A model generated the notes under the pieces. The model did no database searches and was not told where the DNA came from. It saw only the letters and a list, made by a program, of their open reading frames with translations. The translations under genes and the position numbers were made by a program. This document shows positions 8,833 to 17,390 of a DNA stretch of 64,000 nt, piece after piece. Within the stretch, counting starts at the first letter, position 1. Each line of letters opens with the position of its first letter. Source of the DNA: Rhodococcus sp. 105337 (GTDB taxonomy: Bacteria > Actinomycetota > Actinomycetes > Mycobacteriales > Mycobacteriaceae). The stretch spans positions 62,001 through 126,000 of the forward strand of contig NZ_JABAGQ010000010.1 in NCBI RefSeq assembly GCF_012844225.1, written 5' to 3'.

Positions 8833-9594
8833 TTGGCAACGAAAGTGTTCCGGTCCGCGGTGGAGGCCGTCGCGGACGTGACAGACGGTTCGTCCCTTGC
8901 GGTGGGCGGGTTCGGCCTGTGCGGCATCCCCGACATTCTGATCCAGGCGCTCGCCGAGGCGGGCGTGACCGACCTCGAAGTGTTCTCCAACAACTGTGGG
9001 GTCGACGGCCACGGACTGGGAATACTTCTCGGCGACAAGAGAATCCGCCGGGTGACCGCGTCGTACGTGGGCGAGAACAAGGAGTTCGCCCGTCAGTACC
9101 TCTCCGGGGAACTCGAGGTGGAATTGACGCCACAAGGCACGCTGGCGGAGAAGTTGCGTGCCGGTGGCGCGGGCATTCCCGCGTTCTTCACCCCGGCCGG
9201 CGTGGGAACTCCGATCGCGCTCGGTGGGCTGCCGTGGCGGTACGACGCCGAGGGAGGCGTCGCGGTGGCGTCACCGGCGAAAGAGGTCCGTGAGTTCCGG
9301 GGCAAGAAGTACGTGCTCGAGGAGTCGATCACCGCGGACTTCGCCCTGGTGCACGCCCTGAAGGGGGACACCGAAGGGAACCTGGTGTTCAACAAGGCGG
9401 CGATGAACTTCAACCCGTTGGCCGCCATGGCCGGACGGGTGTGCATCGCGCAGGTCGAGGAACTTGTCGAGCCGGGCGAGATCGAGCCCGGAGAGGTGCA
9501 CCTGCCGGGGATCTTCGTCGACCGGATCGTGCACACCGGGGCGCAGGACAAGCAGATCGAGAAGCGGACCGTCAAGGCAGGAGCGGCATCATGA
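8833..9594 (+). CDS. scoA: 3-oxoacid CoA-transferase, subunit A
   Basis: A 253-residue CoA-transferase family I subunit A, matching ScoA of succinyl-CoA:3-ketoacid CoA-transferases. It transfers CoA to acetoacetate so the carbon can enter thiolysis. The typical N-terminal glycine-rich segment is [12 protein letters not shown] (about residues 25-36), with [20 protein letters not shown] further on. The start is a TTG at 8833 preceded by GAGAGG with 6 bases spacing. It overlaps scoB by 4 bp. In Mtb scoA-scoB sit directly beside accD1; here they have their own regulator on the far side of the operon, which fits acetoacetate being the product of the CitE step. Confidence 0.92.
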   Translation: MATKVFRSAVEAVADVTDGSSLAVGGFGLCGIPDILIQALAEAGVTDLEVFSNNCGVDGHGLGILLGDKRIRRVTASYVGENKEFARQYLSGELEVELTPQGTLAEKLRAGGAGIPAFFTPAGVGTPIALGGLPWRYDAEGGVAVASPAKEVREFRGKKYVLEESITADFALVHALKGDTEGNLVFNKAAMNFNPLAAMAGRVCIAQVEELVEPGEIEPGEVHLPGIFVDRIVHTGAQDKQIEKRTVKAGAAS

Positions 9595-10253
9595 GCGTCG
9601 AGGTCGAACGGGCAGTGGGCTGGACGCGCACGCAGATGGCGGCGCGCGCCGCGCAGGAGCTGGAACCCGGCGAGTACGTGAACCTGGGGATCGGGCTGCC
9701 CACGCTGATTCCGAATTACCTGCCCGACGGCGTGCGGGTCACCCTGCACAGCGAGAACGGCATCCTCGGTACCGGCCCGTACCCCGAGGAAGAGGCGATC
9801 GACGCGGATCTGATCAATGCCGGCAAGGAGACCGTCACGGTCAACGCGGGCGCGGCGTTCTTCGACTCCGCGCTGAGCTTCGGGATGATTCGCGGCGGGC
9901 ACATCGACACCGCGGTACTCGGCGGCATGGAGGTCTCGGCCACGGGCGATCTGGCGAACTGGATGGTGCCGGGCAAGATGGTCAAGGGCATGGGTGGCGC
10001 GATGGATCTCGTGCACGGTGCCCGCAAGGTCATCGTGCTCATGGAGCACACCGACAAGACGGGCAAGCCGAAGATCGTCGAGCGGTGCTCGTTGCCGCTG
10101 ACCGGCGAGGGCGTGGTCCAGCGGATCATCACCGACCTCGCGGTCATCGACGTGACGGACGCCGGGTTGGTCCTGCGCGAATGCGCACCGGGTGTGACGG
10201 AAGAACAGGTGGCCGCCGCGACCGGCGCGCCGCTCACCGTCGACCTCGCATGA
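9591..10253 (+). CDS. scoB: 3-oxoacid CoA-transferase, subunit B
   Basis: A 220-residue catalytic subunit B of the same CoA-transferase. The active-site glutamate is Glu55 in the conserved HSENGILG motif, which forms the glutamyl-CoA intermediate. The ATG overlaps the scoA stop (ATGA), so the subunits are coupled for 1:1 assembly. An in-frame open stretch upstream of 9591 belongs to scoA in another frame and is not coding. A strong hairpin immediately after the stop probably ends the transcript. Confidence 0.93.
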   Translation: MSVEVERAVGWTRTQMAARAAQELEPGEYVNLGIGLPTLIPNYLPDGVRVTLHSENGILGTGPYPEEEAIDADLINAGKETVTVNAGAAFFDSALSFGMIRGGHIDTAVLGGMEVSATGDLANWMVPGKMVKGMGGAMDLVHGARKVIVLMEHTDKTGKPKIVERCSLPLTGEGVVQRIITDLAVIDVTDAGLVLRECAPGVTEEQVAAATGAPLTVDLA

Positions 10254-10258
10254 CATCG

Positions 10259-10299
10259 CCGGTGGTTCCGGTGCCGGTCATCCGGCGCGGAACCACCGG
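10259..10299. terminator. Hairpin between convergent scoB and the DUF1992 gene
   Basis: A perfect 12-bp inverted repeat, CCGGTGGTTCCG at 10259-10270 and CGGAACCACCGG at 10288-10299. It lies just after the scoB stop and overlaps the last codons of the convergent DUF1992 gene. There is no T-run, which is common for actinobacterial terminators. It could serve both strands. Confidence 0.6.
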
Positions 10300-10796
10300 A
10301 AGAGCGACCGCCTCCGTGCCGGTCGTGCGCGGCTGGACGGGGGATCCGAACGGCCTTCCTGGGCAGCGAGGAGGGCGCGCCGGGCTTCTTCCCGGCGTGC
10401 CTGTCTCCCGGCCCGCCAGGTTTCGACCACTGCGTCGACGTCCACCTTGTGGACCGGGATCGGTAGCTGACCAGGCTGGAGCATGTATTCCACCACCCGC
10501 CGGTTGAGCCCCGCGACGATCTCCCGGACCGACTGCTCGGACGGCACGTTCGCCACGGTCTCGGGTAGCCGCTCGATTTCCCGGCGCAATTGGAGGGGCA
10601 GCGGCAGCAATGCCTCCGTCGAGAGTCCCTGCCGGGCGAGGTAGGCCTTGACCCACCACAATTCGTCGTCGCCGTGATCGGGGATGGGTTTTCCCGCACC
10701 AGGGAGGTCGTCGAAGTCGCCGCGCTCCTGTGCGGCGCGGATCTGCCGTTCGATCCACGTCTCGAAGGAGATGTCCGGTCGTTTCCGCTCGGTCAC
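10278..10796 (-). CDS. DUF1992 (DnaJ homologue subfamily C member 28-like) protein
   Basis: A 172-residue cytoplasmic protein with the DUF1992 signature: an N-terminal helix ending in IERQIRAAQERGDFDDLPG, followed by GKPIPDHGDDELWW and a helical body. No DnaJ J-domain is present despite the family name. The start is a GTG at 10796 (VTERKRPD). Upstream in-frame sequence is antisense to the next IclR gene and is not coding. The C-terminus is basic. Function is unknown. It converges on scoB and diverges from the IclR gene at 10879. Confidence 0.8.
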   Translation of the reverse strand: MTERKRPDISFETWIERQIRAAQERGDFDDLPGAGKPIPDHGDDELWWVKAYLARQGLSTEALLPLPLQLRREIERLPETVANVPSEQSVREIVAGLNRRVVEYMLQPGQLPIPVHKVDVDAVVETWRAGRQARREEARRALLAAQEGRSDPPSSRARPARRRSLFRWFRAG

Positions 10797-10878
10797 CGGT
10801 CCAGGATGCCACCGCGATCCGGCACCGCGCGGACGATGCGTTGCGGTTCGGTCTCGGCGGTGGCATACCCTGTGGCAC

Positions 10879-11676
10879 ATGGAAGGACAGCGGCCGACGC
10901 GCCGGGCGGCCGACCCGCCCGTGGACACTTCGACCGTGCTCGGCAAGGTCGTCACCGTCCTGCACGCCTTCACCGCCGACGACCACGGAGTGACCCTCGC
11001 CGAACTCGGCCGTCGCACGGGTCTGGCCAAGGGCACTCTCCACCGCGTGGTCAACGATCTGATCGACGTCCGATTGCTCGACAAGGATGCGTCCGGGTAT
11101 CGGCTCGGCGGCCGGATGTTCGAACTCGGCATGCGCGCGTCGGTGGAACGACGACTGCTCGAGGTCGCCATTCCGTTCATGGAAGACCTGTACGAGCGGA
11201 CCCATGAAACCGTGCACCTCGGAGTGCCCGAAGGCACCGAAGTCGTCTACGTCTCGAAGATCGGTGGCCATCGCCCGGCCCCGGCGCCGTCGCGAGTCGG
11301 TGGACGAATGCCCATGTACTGCACTGCCATCGGCAAGGCGCTGCTCGCGTTCTCGTCGCCGGCGCTGTTCGTGGACGTCGTGGATGCCGGGCTCGCCCGC
11401 AAGACACCGCGCACGATCACCGCGCCGGGCCGGTTCCGCGACCACATCGATCGCATCGCGAGCACGGGCGTCGCGTTCGAGCACGAGGAATCGGCGGTCG
11501 GGCTGGTGTGTGTCGCCGCACCCGTGCTTCTGGGAGACGAGGATCCGGTCGCCGCGATCAGCGTCACCGGGCCCGCCACGCGGTTCCGGCCCGAGAAACA
11601 CGCGGCGGCGGTGAAGGCGGCGGCGGCGGGCGTCGCATCGACCCTGGCCCGTCGTGCGGCCCTGCGGACTCTGTGA
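10879..11676 (+). CDS. IclR-family regulator of the hydratase/aldolase operon
   Basis: A 265-residue IclR protein: winged helix (TLAELGRRTGLAKGTLHRVVNDL, about residues 36-58) and the effector domain with YCTAIGKALLAF and EHEESAVGLVCVAAPV. The start is ATG at 10879 (MEGQRPTRR); the frame is open upstream but that stretch is antisense to the DUF1992 gene. It lies 110 bases upstream of, and in the same direction as, the meta-cleavage lower-pathway genes, with a 17-base palindrome in the gap. That placement makes it their likely regulator. Confidence 0.88.
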   Translation: MEGQRPTRRAADPPVDTSTVLGKVVTVLHAFTADDHGVTLAELGRRTGLAKGTLHRVVNDLIDVRLLDKDASGYRLGGRMFELGMRASVERRLLEVAIPFMEDLYERTHETVHLGVPEGTEVVYVSKIGGHRPAPAPSRVGGRMPMYCTAIGKALLAFSSPALFVDVVDAGLARKTPRTITAPGRFRDHIDRIASTGVAFEHEESAVGLVCVAAPVLLGDEDPVAAISVTGPATRFRPEKHAAAVKAAAAGVASTLARRAALRTL

Positions 11677-11704
11677 GCGGCTCCCGGATGATCCGGCGCC
11701 ACGC

Positions 11705-11721
11705 GTTCCACTGAGCGGAAC
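11705..11721. promoter_or_regulatory. Palindromic operator upstream of the hydratase operon
   Basis: GTTCC-N7-GGAAC at 11705-11721; the inner positions are also largely symmetric (ACTGAGC). It sits about 65 bases before the hydratase start and just after the iclR stop. IclR regulators commonly bind palindromes of this length, so it is the likely binding site. This is inference from symmetry and position. Confidence 0.6.
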
Positions 11722-11786
11722 CTACGGCTAGGTAAGCGGTACTCGTACCCCCACGATGGAGTTACCCATCGATCGACGAGGACCTG

Positions 11787-12629
11787 ATGACCACTACTCC
11801 CCATTCCGCGGGCGATGCCGCATCTCTCGACACCGTCGGCGCAGCGGCCGGCCGGCTCATCGATGCCGCTCGCACCGCCGTGCCGTGTGCGCCGGTGCGG
11901 GATCTGCTCGGTGAAACCGACATCGACCTGGCCTACGCGGTGCAGCAGCACCTGACCGAGCACAAACTCGCCTCCGGCGCCCGCATTGTGGGGCGCAAGA
12001 TCGGCCTCACCTCCCCGGCAGTCCAGCAGCAACTCGGCGTGAACCGCCCTGATTTCGGGGTGCTGTTCGACGATATGGATGTCACCGATCTCGACGAGGT
12101 CCCCAGCGACCGGCTGCTCCAGCCGAAGGCCGAGGCGGAGATCGCGTTCGTGCTCTCCGCAGACCTCGATGACGACGATCTCGACCTCGACAAGGTGCGG
12201 GGCGCCGTGGACTATGCGGTCGCGGCGCTGGAAATCGTCGACAGCAGGGTCGCCGGATGGGACATCAAGATCACCGATACGGTCGCGGACAATGCGTCGA
12301 GCGGTCTCTACGTGCTCGGCTCCCACCGCGTGTCCCTCGCCGATTTCGAGCCGATCGACACGACCATGCGGATGTACATCGACGACGAACTCGTCTCGGA
12401 GGGCACCGGGGCAGCCTGCCTCGGCGATCCGTTGAACGCCTTGCTGTGGCTCGCCCGCACTGCGCGCGAATTCGGACAGCCGCTGACCGCCGGCCAGGTG
12501 GTGCTGTCCGGTGCACTCGGACCGATGGTGTCCGCCCCTCCCGGGGTCACGGTGCGCGCCGAGATCTCCACTCTCGGCTCCGTCACCGCCCCCTTCTCGA
12601 CCTCACCGTCTTCGGCACAGGAGAACTGA
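11787..12629 (+). CDS. mhpD: 2-oxopent-4-enoate (2-hydroxypenta-2,4-dienoate) hydratase
   Basis: A 280-residue member of the fumarylacetoacetase-like hydratase/decarboxylase family. It adds water to 2-hydroxypenta-2,4-dienoate or a homologue to give 4-hydroxy-2-oxoacid. Family features include [17 protein letters not shown] (about 68-84), [11 protein letters not shown] with metal-binding glutamates, ALEIVDSR and [11 protein letters not shown]. The symbol is by function; the same step in the cholesterol route is called HsaE. It is followed after one base by the aldehyde dehydrogenase. No ring-cleavage enzyme is in the window, so the real substrate (C5, or longer) cannot be read here. Confidence 0.9.
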   Translation: MTTTPHSAGDAASLDTVGAAAGRLIDAARTAVPCAPVRDLLGETDIDLAYAVQQHLTEHKLASGARIVGRKIGLTSPAVQQQLGVNRPDFGVLFDDMDVTDLDEVPSDRLLQPKAEAEIAFVLSADLDDDDLDLDKVRGAVDYAVAALEIVDSRVAGWDIKITDTVADNASSGLYVLGSHRVSLADFEPIDTTMRMYIDDELVSEGTGAACLGDPLNALLWLARTAREFGQPLTAGQVVLSGALGPMVSAPPGVTVRAEISTLGSVTAPFSTSPSSAQEN

Positions 12630-12630
12630 C

Positions 12631-13566
12631 ATGACCACGACCAAGGTCGCCATCATCGGGCCGGGCAACATCGGCACCGACCTGCTCATCAAGATCAAGA
12701 GGCTGGCGGACAGCGAACTCGAGACGATCGCCCTGGTGGGCATCGACCCCGAGTCCGACGGCCTGGCCCGCGCGAAGCGGCTGGGCATCGACGCCATCGC
12801 CACCGGCGTCGAAGGCCTCATCGAGCATCCCCGGTTCGGCGAGATCGAGATCGTGTTCGACGCGACCTCGGCGAAGGCGCACGAATACAACGAGAAGATG
12901 CTGCGCCCGCACGGCAAGATCCTGATCGATCTCACGCCCGCTGCGATCGGCCCCTACGTGGTGCCGCCGGTGAACCTCGACGAGCACCTCGACGCTCCCA
13001 ACGTCAACATGGTCACCTGCGGTGGCCAGGCGACCATCCCGATCGTCGCTGCCATCTCGCAGGTGACGCCGGTGTACTGGGCCGAGATCGTCGCATCGAT
13101 CTCCTCCAAGTCGGCCGGCCCCGGCACGCGCGCCAACATCGACGAGTTCACCGAGACCACGTCGCAAGCGATCGAGAAGATCGGCGGCGCCGCCCGCGGC
13201 AAGGCGATCATCATCCTGAACCCGGCCGAACCCCCGATGATCATGCGCGACACCGTTCTTGCGCTGGTCGGCGAAGACCGCAAGGACGAGATCGTCGCGT
13301 CGGTCGAGGCGATGGTCGCGAAGGTATCCACCTACGTGCCCGGATACAAGCTCAAGCAGGAAATCCAGTTCACCCCGATGACCGAGACCGTCGGAACGCT
13401 GACCGAACACACCGGACCGATGTGGAAGGTCGCGGTGTTCCTCGAAGTCAAGGGCGCAGCGCACTACCTGCCCGAGTACGCGGGCAATCTCGACATCATG
13501 ACGTCCGCGGCCCTGCAGGTCGGCCGGGCAGTCGCGGCACGCAAGAAGGAGCAGGTTTCGGCATGA
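12631..13566 (+). CDS. mhpF: Acetaldehyde dehydrogenase (acylating)
   Basis: A 311-residue NAD-dependent acylating aldehyde dehydrogenase converting acetaldehyde (or propanal) and CoA to the acyl-CoA. It shows the nucleotide-binding GPGNIGTD at residues 10-17 and the catalytic Cys130 in MVTCGGQAT. The GAG-rich Shine-Dalgarno (ACAGGAGAACTGAC) lies inside the end of the hydratase gene, and the ATG follows that stop by one base; the frame open upstream of 12631 is not coding. It forms a channelling complex with the aldolase, whose start overlaps its stop by 4 bp. Confidence 0.94.
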   Translation: MTTTKVAIIGPGNIGTDLLIKIKRLADSELETIALVGIDPESDGLARAKRLGIDAIATGVEGLIEHPRFGEIEIVFDATSAKAHEYNEKMLRPHGKILIDLTPAAIGPYVVPPVNLDEHLDAPNVNMVTCGGQATIPIVAAISQVTPVYWAEIVASISSKSAGPGTRANIDEFTETTSQAIEKIGGAARGKAIIILNPAEPPMIMRDTVLALVGEDRKDEIVASVEAMVAKVSTYVPGYKLKQEIQFTPMTETVGTLTEHTGPMWKVAVFLEVKGAAHYLPEYAGNLDIMTSAALQVGRAVAARKKEQVSA

Positions 13567-14627
13567 GCGAGACGACCACCAACGACGCCGGACAGCGCGA
13601 GTACGCGAGTCACGGCACGGCCCTGTACATCCAGGACGTCACCCTGCGCGACGGCATGCACGCCATCCGTCACCGCATCACCCCCGACGACGTCGCAGCG
13701 ATCGCGGGCGCACTGGACCGTGCCGGCGTGGACGCGATCGAGGTCTCGCACGGCGACGGGCTCACCGGCCATTCCCTCACGTACGGCCCGGGTAGCAACA
13801 CCGACTGGGAATGGCTCGAAGCCGCAGCGGGAGCGATCAATTCGGCCATCCTGACCACGTTGCTGCTGCCGGGTATCGGCACCGTGCACGAGCTGAAGCG
13901 CGCCTACGAACTCGGTGTGCGGTCGGTGCGTGTGGCCACCCACTGCACCGAGGCCGACGTGTCGGCGCAGCACATCGCCGCCGCCAAGGAACTGGGCATG
14001 GACGTGTCCGGCTTCCTGATGATGTCGCACATGGCTCCCGCGGAAGAACTCGCTCGCCAGGCCAAGCTCATGGAGTCCTACGGCGCCGACTGCGTCTACG
14101 TCACCGACTCCGGTGGACGGCTGACGATGGACGGCGTCCGTGAGCGTGTCCGCGCCTACCGTGACGTTCTCGAGGAGGGCACGCAGATCGGTATCCACGC
14201 CCACCAGAACCTGTCGCTCTCGGTCGCCAACTCCGTCGTCGCCGTCGAGGAAGGCGTCATCCGCGTCGATGCGTCACTGGCCGGGCAGGGCGCGGGTGCG
14301 GGCAACTGCCCGATCGAACCCTTCGTCGCGGTCGCCGATCTGCACGGATGGAAGCACTCGTGCGATCTGTTCGGCCTGCAGGATGCTGCCGACGATCTCG
14401 TCCGTCCGTTGCAGGACCGGCCGGTCCAGGTGGACCGCGAGACCCTCACGCTCGGCTACGCCGGTGTGTACTCGAGCTTCCTGCGTCACGCGGAGACCGC
14501 TGCGGACATCTACGGCCTCGACACCCGCGACATCCTCGTCGAGATCGGGCGTCGCGGGCTGGTCGGCGGCCAGGAGGACATGATCACCGACGTCGCACTC
14601 GACCTGCGTAACCGCGCGGGGCACTGA
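13563..14627 (+). CDS. mhpE: 4-hydroxy-2-oxovalerate aldolase
   Basis: A 354-residue DRE-TIM metalloaldolase that splits 4-hydroxy-2-oxoacids to pyruvate plus an aldehyde. [11 protein letters not shown] (residues 27-37) carries the catalytic Arg29, metal-binding Asp30 and His33; [11 protein letters not shown] provides the two metal histidines, and the C-terminal region contacts the dehydrogenase partner. The ATG overlaps the dehydrogenase stop, a coupling expected for a two-enzyme channel. It is the last gene of the module, and a hairpin follows shortly after. Comparable genes in the cholesterol and biphenyl pathways are hsaF and bphI. Confidence 0.94.
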   Translation: MSETTTNDAGQREYASHGTALYIQDVTLRDGMHAIRHRITPDDVAAIAGALDRAGVDAIEVSHGDGLTGHSLTYGPGSNTDWEWLEAAAGAINSAILTTLLLPGIGTVHELKRAYELGVRSVRVATHCTEADVSAQHIAAAKELGMDVSGFLMMSHMAPAEELARQAKLMESYGADCVYVTDSGGRLTMDGVRERVRAYRDVLEEGTQIGIHAHQNLSLSVANSVVAVEEGVIRVDASLAGQGAGAGNCPIEPFVAVADLHGWKHSCDLFGLQDAADDLVRPLQDRPVQVDRETLTLGYAGVYSSFLRHAETAADIYGLDTRDILVEIGRRGLVGGQEDMITDVALDLRNRAGH

Positions 14628-14652
14628 CCGTCGCGTGTAAGGCGGGTCGTGG

Positions 14653-14679
14653 CAGGACCTCTCAGGCGACGAGGTCCTG
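14653..14679. terminator. Hairpin between the aldolase and the convergent GNAT gene
   Basis: A perfect 9-bp inverted repeat, CAGGACCTC at 14653-14661 and GAGGTCCTG at 14671-14679, in the narrow gap after the aldolase; the right arm covers the last codons of the GNAT gene. It is a likely bidirectional terminator without a T-run. Confidence 0.5.
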
Positions 14680-14952
14680 GTACTCCGGATGCTTGTCGAT
14701 GAAGCTGTCGACGAACGGGCATACCGGCACGACCCGCTTTCCACGTTCGCGCACGTCGTCCAGCGCGAACCGAACGAGTTTGCCGGCGAGGCCCTGACCG
14801 GAATAGGCGTCGTCGACCACGGTGTGGTCGAACACGAGCTGAGTGTCGTCGGCGGGGTGATAGTCGGCGTAACCGATGACGGAACCGTTGTCGTCCAGTT
14901 CGTATCGCTGCCGGTCGGGATTGTGAACCACTTTCACGGACGAATCACTCAC
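14662..14952 (-). CDS. Small GNAT-fold (YidJ/NATD1-like) N-acetyltransferase
   Basis: A 96-residue protein of the short GCN5-related acetyltransferase family. It keeps the acetyl-CoA pyrophosphate-binding signature YSGQGLAGKLVRFALDD (about residues 50-66) and the C-terminal VCPFVDSFIDKHPEY typical of the YidJ group. The start is GTG at 14952. It stands alone, converging on the aldolase operon. The acceptor substrate is unknown for most of this group. Confidence 0.85.
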   Translation of the reverse strand: MSDSSVKVVHNPDRQRYELDDNGSVIGYADYHPADDTQLVFDHTVVDDAYSGQGLAGKLVRFALDDVRERGKRVVPVCPFVDSFIDKHPEYQDLVA

Positions 14953-15012
14953 GGTGTTTCCTCACTCTCGAGACCAGATGACCGAGCACGTCGAAGATAC
15001 CTGCACGTGAAG

Positions 15013-15043
15013 ACGGGCCGCGACATCTGTCGCGGCCCGTTTT
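15013..15043. terminator. Strong intergenic hairpin downstream of bfr
   Basis: A 12-bp perfect stem, ACGGGCCGCGAC at 15013-15024 pairing with 15029-15040, with a 4-base loop (ATCT). TTTT follows on the plus strand and CTTC on the minus strand. On the minus strand it lies about 35 bases after the bfr stop, so it probably terminates bfd-bfr. The better T-run is on the other strand, where no gene reads into it directly. Confidence 0.7.
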
Positions 15044-15074
15044 CACGGCGAGGGCGCTGCGTGCCCGTAGCTGG

Positions 15075-15551
15075 TTACTCCGGGGGCGAGATGTGCTGAG
15101 CGATGTAGAGCGGTTCGCCCAGCTGCTCGAGCAGGTCGAGCTGGGTTTCGAGGTAGTCGATATGTTCTTCCTCGTCGGCGAGGATCGCCTCGAAGATGTT
15201 CGCGGAGGTGATGTCGCTGACCGACCGCATGTACTCCGATCCCTTGCGGAGCCGGTCGCGAGCCTCGATCTCGACCTGGAGATCCGCCTGGAGCATCTCC
15301 TTCACGGTCTGTCCCAGACGCAGCGAACCGAGCCGCTGGTAGTTGGGCAGTCCGTCGAGGTAGAGAATGCGATCGGTGAGGGTCTCGGCGTGGCGCATTT
15401 CGTCGAACGACTCGGCGCGGGTGTGTGCCGCGAGCTTCGACCAACCGCGGTCTTCTTGCATCTTGGAATGCAGGAAGTACTGATTGATGGCGGTGAGTTC
15501 CGCCGTCAACTGCTCGTTCAGGTATTCGATGACCTTCTTGTCGCCCTTCAT
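15075..15551 (-). CDS. bfr: Bacterioferritin
   Basis: A 158-residue haem-containing ferritin that stores iron as a 24-mer shell. All di-iron ferroxidase ligands are present: Glu18, Glu51, His54, Glu94, Glu127 and His130. The haem ligand Met52 is also there, so this is an active bacterioferritin rather than a ferritin. It lies 48 bases downstream of bfd on the same strand, forming a storage/release pair. Two IdeR-like boxes lie upstream of bfd. In M. tuberculosis IdeR with iron activates bfrA through boxes of this type, so iron-induced expression is likely. Confidence 0.96.
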   Translation of the reverse strand: MKGDKKVIEYLNEQLTAELTAINQYFLHSKMQEDRGWSKLAAHTRAESFDEMRHAETLTDRILYLDGLPNYQRLGSLRLGQTVKEMLQADLQVEIEARDRLRKGSEYMRSVSDITSANIFEAILADEEEHIDYLETQLDLLEQLGEPLYIAQHISPPE

Positions 15552-15599
15552 GGCACCTCCCGGGGTGAACCATCAGGTTTACCGCCGGGCAGGGGCTGG

Positions 15600-15797
15600 C
15601 TACACGGCGGTCTCGAGCTCGATCGTCTCATTTCGGACGCGCGCCTGCCGGATGATCGCCGAGATGTTGCGTACGCAGTTGCCGCAGTCGGTTCCTGCGC
15701 GGCACGCGGCGCTCACTTCGCGGGTGCATCGTGCGCCCGCTGCCACCTCTGCTTCGATGTGGTGGTGCGTGAGGGCGTGGCAACTACAGACGATCAT
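15600..15797 (-). CDS. bfd: Bacterioferritin-associated ferredoxin
   Basis: A 65-residue (2Fe-2S) ferredoxin with the Bfd cysteine pattern CSCHALT then CRAGTDCGNC. It reduces the iron core of bacterioferritin so that Fe2+ can leave. Two starts are possible: ATG at 15809 (too close to its own CAGG) or ATG at 15797 (MIVCSC), which has GGTGG upstream at good spacing and matches family length, so the latter was chosen. It sits directly downstream of IdeR-like boxes and upstream of bfr. Confidence 0.9.
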   Translation of the reverse strand: MIVCSCHALTHHHIEAEVAAGARCTREVSAACRAGTDCGNCVRNISAIIRQARVRNETIELETAV

Positions 15798-15819
15798 GTG
15801 AGCCACCATCCTGAGGTTG

Positions 15820-15864
15820 TTAGGTTGCCCAAACCTTACCTCTGGTTAGGTCTGCCTATCCTGT
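15820..15864. promoter_or_regulatory. Tandem IdeR/DtxR-type iron boxes upstream of bfd-bfr
   Basis: Two 19-base sites resemble the IdeR consensus TTAGGTTAGSCTAACCTAA. TTAGGTTGCCCAAACCTTA at 15820-15838 matches at about 14-15 of 19, and TTAGGTCTGCCTATCCTGT at 15846-15864 at about 14 of 19. Their centres are 26 bases apart and the nearer one is 23 bases from the bfd start. Paired boxes upstream of an iron-storage gene fit activation by IdeR-iron rather than repression, though a box this close to the start could also repress. Confidence 0.75.
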
Positions 15865-15934
15865 GAGCGTAGTCACAATTCGATCTACTTGCTCCGCGCG
15901 GTGTCCGGTCTCACGTCACCGTCCGGTACCCCTG

Positions 15935-16684
15935 TTAGCCCTGTTGCATCTGTTGCGAAACGACGTGATTGATGCGGTGCAGACCGCTTTGTGAGAGGCC
16001 CGGAATTTGATGCTCGAGGGTACGGACCAGCGATGAGTCGTCGATCACCTTCTCGCTCGACTGGACGAGCACCGTCCCGGCGCCGGTGAAGTCGAACTGG
16101 CGTTCCTCCCCCGACTGGACCCCGAACCGGCGTGCGCCGGCGGAGACGAATCCCGTGATCCACGATTCGTCGTAGTGGTGGCTCGGGGACGGACAGTCGG
16201 CCCAGCCGACGAGTGCCTCGGGATCGACGCGCAGCGGCGGTTCGGCGAACATCACCGGTCCGTTCGACGACGCGAGGAACCGTCCCGTCCCGATCAGCGT
16301 GAGGAATCCCGGCACGATCGACTGATTCAGCGACAGACCCGGCTCGAAGGCCAGCAGGTTCGACTGCCGGATCGTGAGGTTGCCGTCGTCGAGATCGTAG
16401 GAGTTGATGTCGTAACCGCGGTCCCCGAGGATCAGCTTCCCGAAGCCGTCCGCCACCACGTAGTCGCCGAGATACATCGGTGCCGAGAACCGGCGGGCCA
16501 CCATGTCGAGCAGGCCGCCCTGAAGTCCGTGGGTGAGGGCGGAGAACCGCACCTGCCCGTAGTACGCGATCATCGCGCCCTTCGACAGGAACCACGGCGT
16601 CTGCAGGTCGATGCAGTAGGCGTAGCTGTTTCCGGGAACGTTGTCGCTCTCGGTGAAGCTCGCGGGATTGAGGACGACGCTCAC
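15935..16684 (-). CDS. AIM24-family protein (third of three tandem copies)
   Basis: A 249-residue member of the AIM24/DUF124 family (beta-helical fold, TIGR00266-like). Visible family features are GAMIAYYGQVRF near the start, the central glycine-rich LYLG-DYVVADGFGKLIL region and FTGAGTVLVQSSE near the end. It starts at GTG 16684, overlapping the stop of the upstream paralogue (GTGA). An open frame further upstream belongs to that paralogue. It is the most divergent of the three. The biochemical role of bacterial AIM24 proteins is unknown; mitochondrial AIM24 supports inner-membrane architecture. Confidence 0.85.
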   Translation of the reverse strand: MSVVLNPASFTESDNVPGNSYAYCIDLQTPWFLSKGAMIAYYGQVRFSALTHGLQGGLLDMVARRFSAPMYLGDYVVADGFGKLILGDRGYDINSYDLDDGNLTIRQSNLLAFEPGLSLNQSIVPGFLTLIGTGRFLASSNGPVMFAEPPLRVDPEALVGWADCPSPSHHYDESWITGFVSAGARRFGVQSGEERQFDFTGAGTVLVQSSEKVIDDSSLVRTLEHQIPGLSQSGLHRINHVVSQQMQQG

Positions 16685-17382
16685 AGTTTCTCCTCCGATG
16701 CCTGCACGTAGACGATGCCTTGACCGGTGCACTCGAGTTGCATGGCCTCTCCGCCGCTGCGGCCCACATTGCGCCAGCTCATCGACGATTTCAGTTCGGT
16801 ACGGACCGCACCGCTCGCCGCGACGAAGGCCTGGGGATCGACGATCACGGGCGCAGGTCCACCCACACGAAGTTCGAAGACGCCGCCGTGCGCGAGCAGC
16901 ACCGCGGCGCCGTAGCCGGACAGCTGTGTCGTGAACATTCCCGTGCCGGTCACCGCGCCCGTCGCGGCGCCCCGGAGTGCGCCCAGCAGGCCGCCGCCTC
17001 CCCCACCCGCCTGCGCGGCACCCGACGACACCACCGTGCTCTGCAGCCCCGCCGTGTGTGCAAGCAGCCGCGACGCATCCACGCGAAGCTCCCCGCCGGC
17101 GGACATGTCCACCACATGGGTCTCCAGTCCGCGGAATCCGTAGTGCACGGTGCCGTTGCCCTGAGCGAGCATGGTCGACTCGTGCTCGCCCTGCATCATC
17201 CGCCCGGCCATGCCGGCGAGCCCGCCGAGACCGGGAGCGCTTCCTGCCCCGCCGGGCACGCCGTGGGGAGCGAAGCGGACGTCACCGGTGTAGAAGAGCA
17301 TCGCGCCGCGACGAGCGACGACGGGTCCCGACCGGTTCAGGTCCACGCTGACGACCTTGCTGTTGACCTTGGTGAAAGTCAC
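16681..17382 (-). CDS. AIM24-family protein (second of three tandem copies)
   Basis: A 233-residue AIM24/DUF124 protein: RRGAMLFYTGDVRF near residue 20, ending in CTGQGIVYVQASEEKL. A flexible stretch with six consecutive glycines (AAQAGGGGGGLLGAL, near the middle) interrupts the beta core. The start is a GTG at 17382 (VTFTKVNSK), 8 bases past the stop of the first copy. Its stop overlaps the third copy. Close spacing and shared strand point to one transcript and perhaps a hetero-oligomer of three related subunits. Confidence 0.85.
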   Translation of the reverse strand: MTFTKVNSKVVSVDLNRSGPVVARRGAMLFYTGDVRFAPHGVPGGAGSAPGLGGLAGMAGRMMQGEHESTMLAQGNGTVHYGFRGLETHVVDMSAGGELRVDASRLLAHTAGLQSTVVSSGAAQAGGGGGGLLGALRGAATGAVTGTGMFTTQLSGYGAAVLLAHGGVFELRVGGPAPVIVDPQAFVAASGAVRTELKSSMSWRNVGRSGGEAMQLECTGQGIVYVQASEEKL

Positions 17383-17390
17383 TCTCGCCC

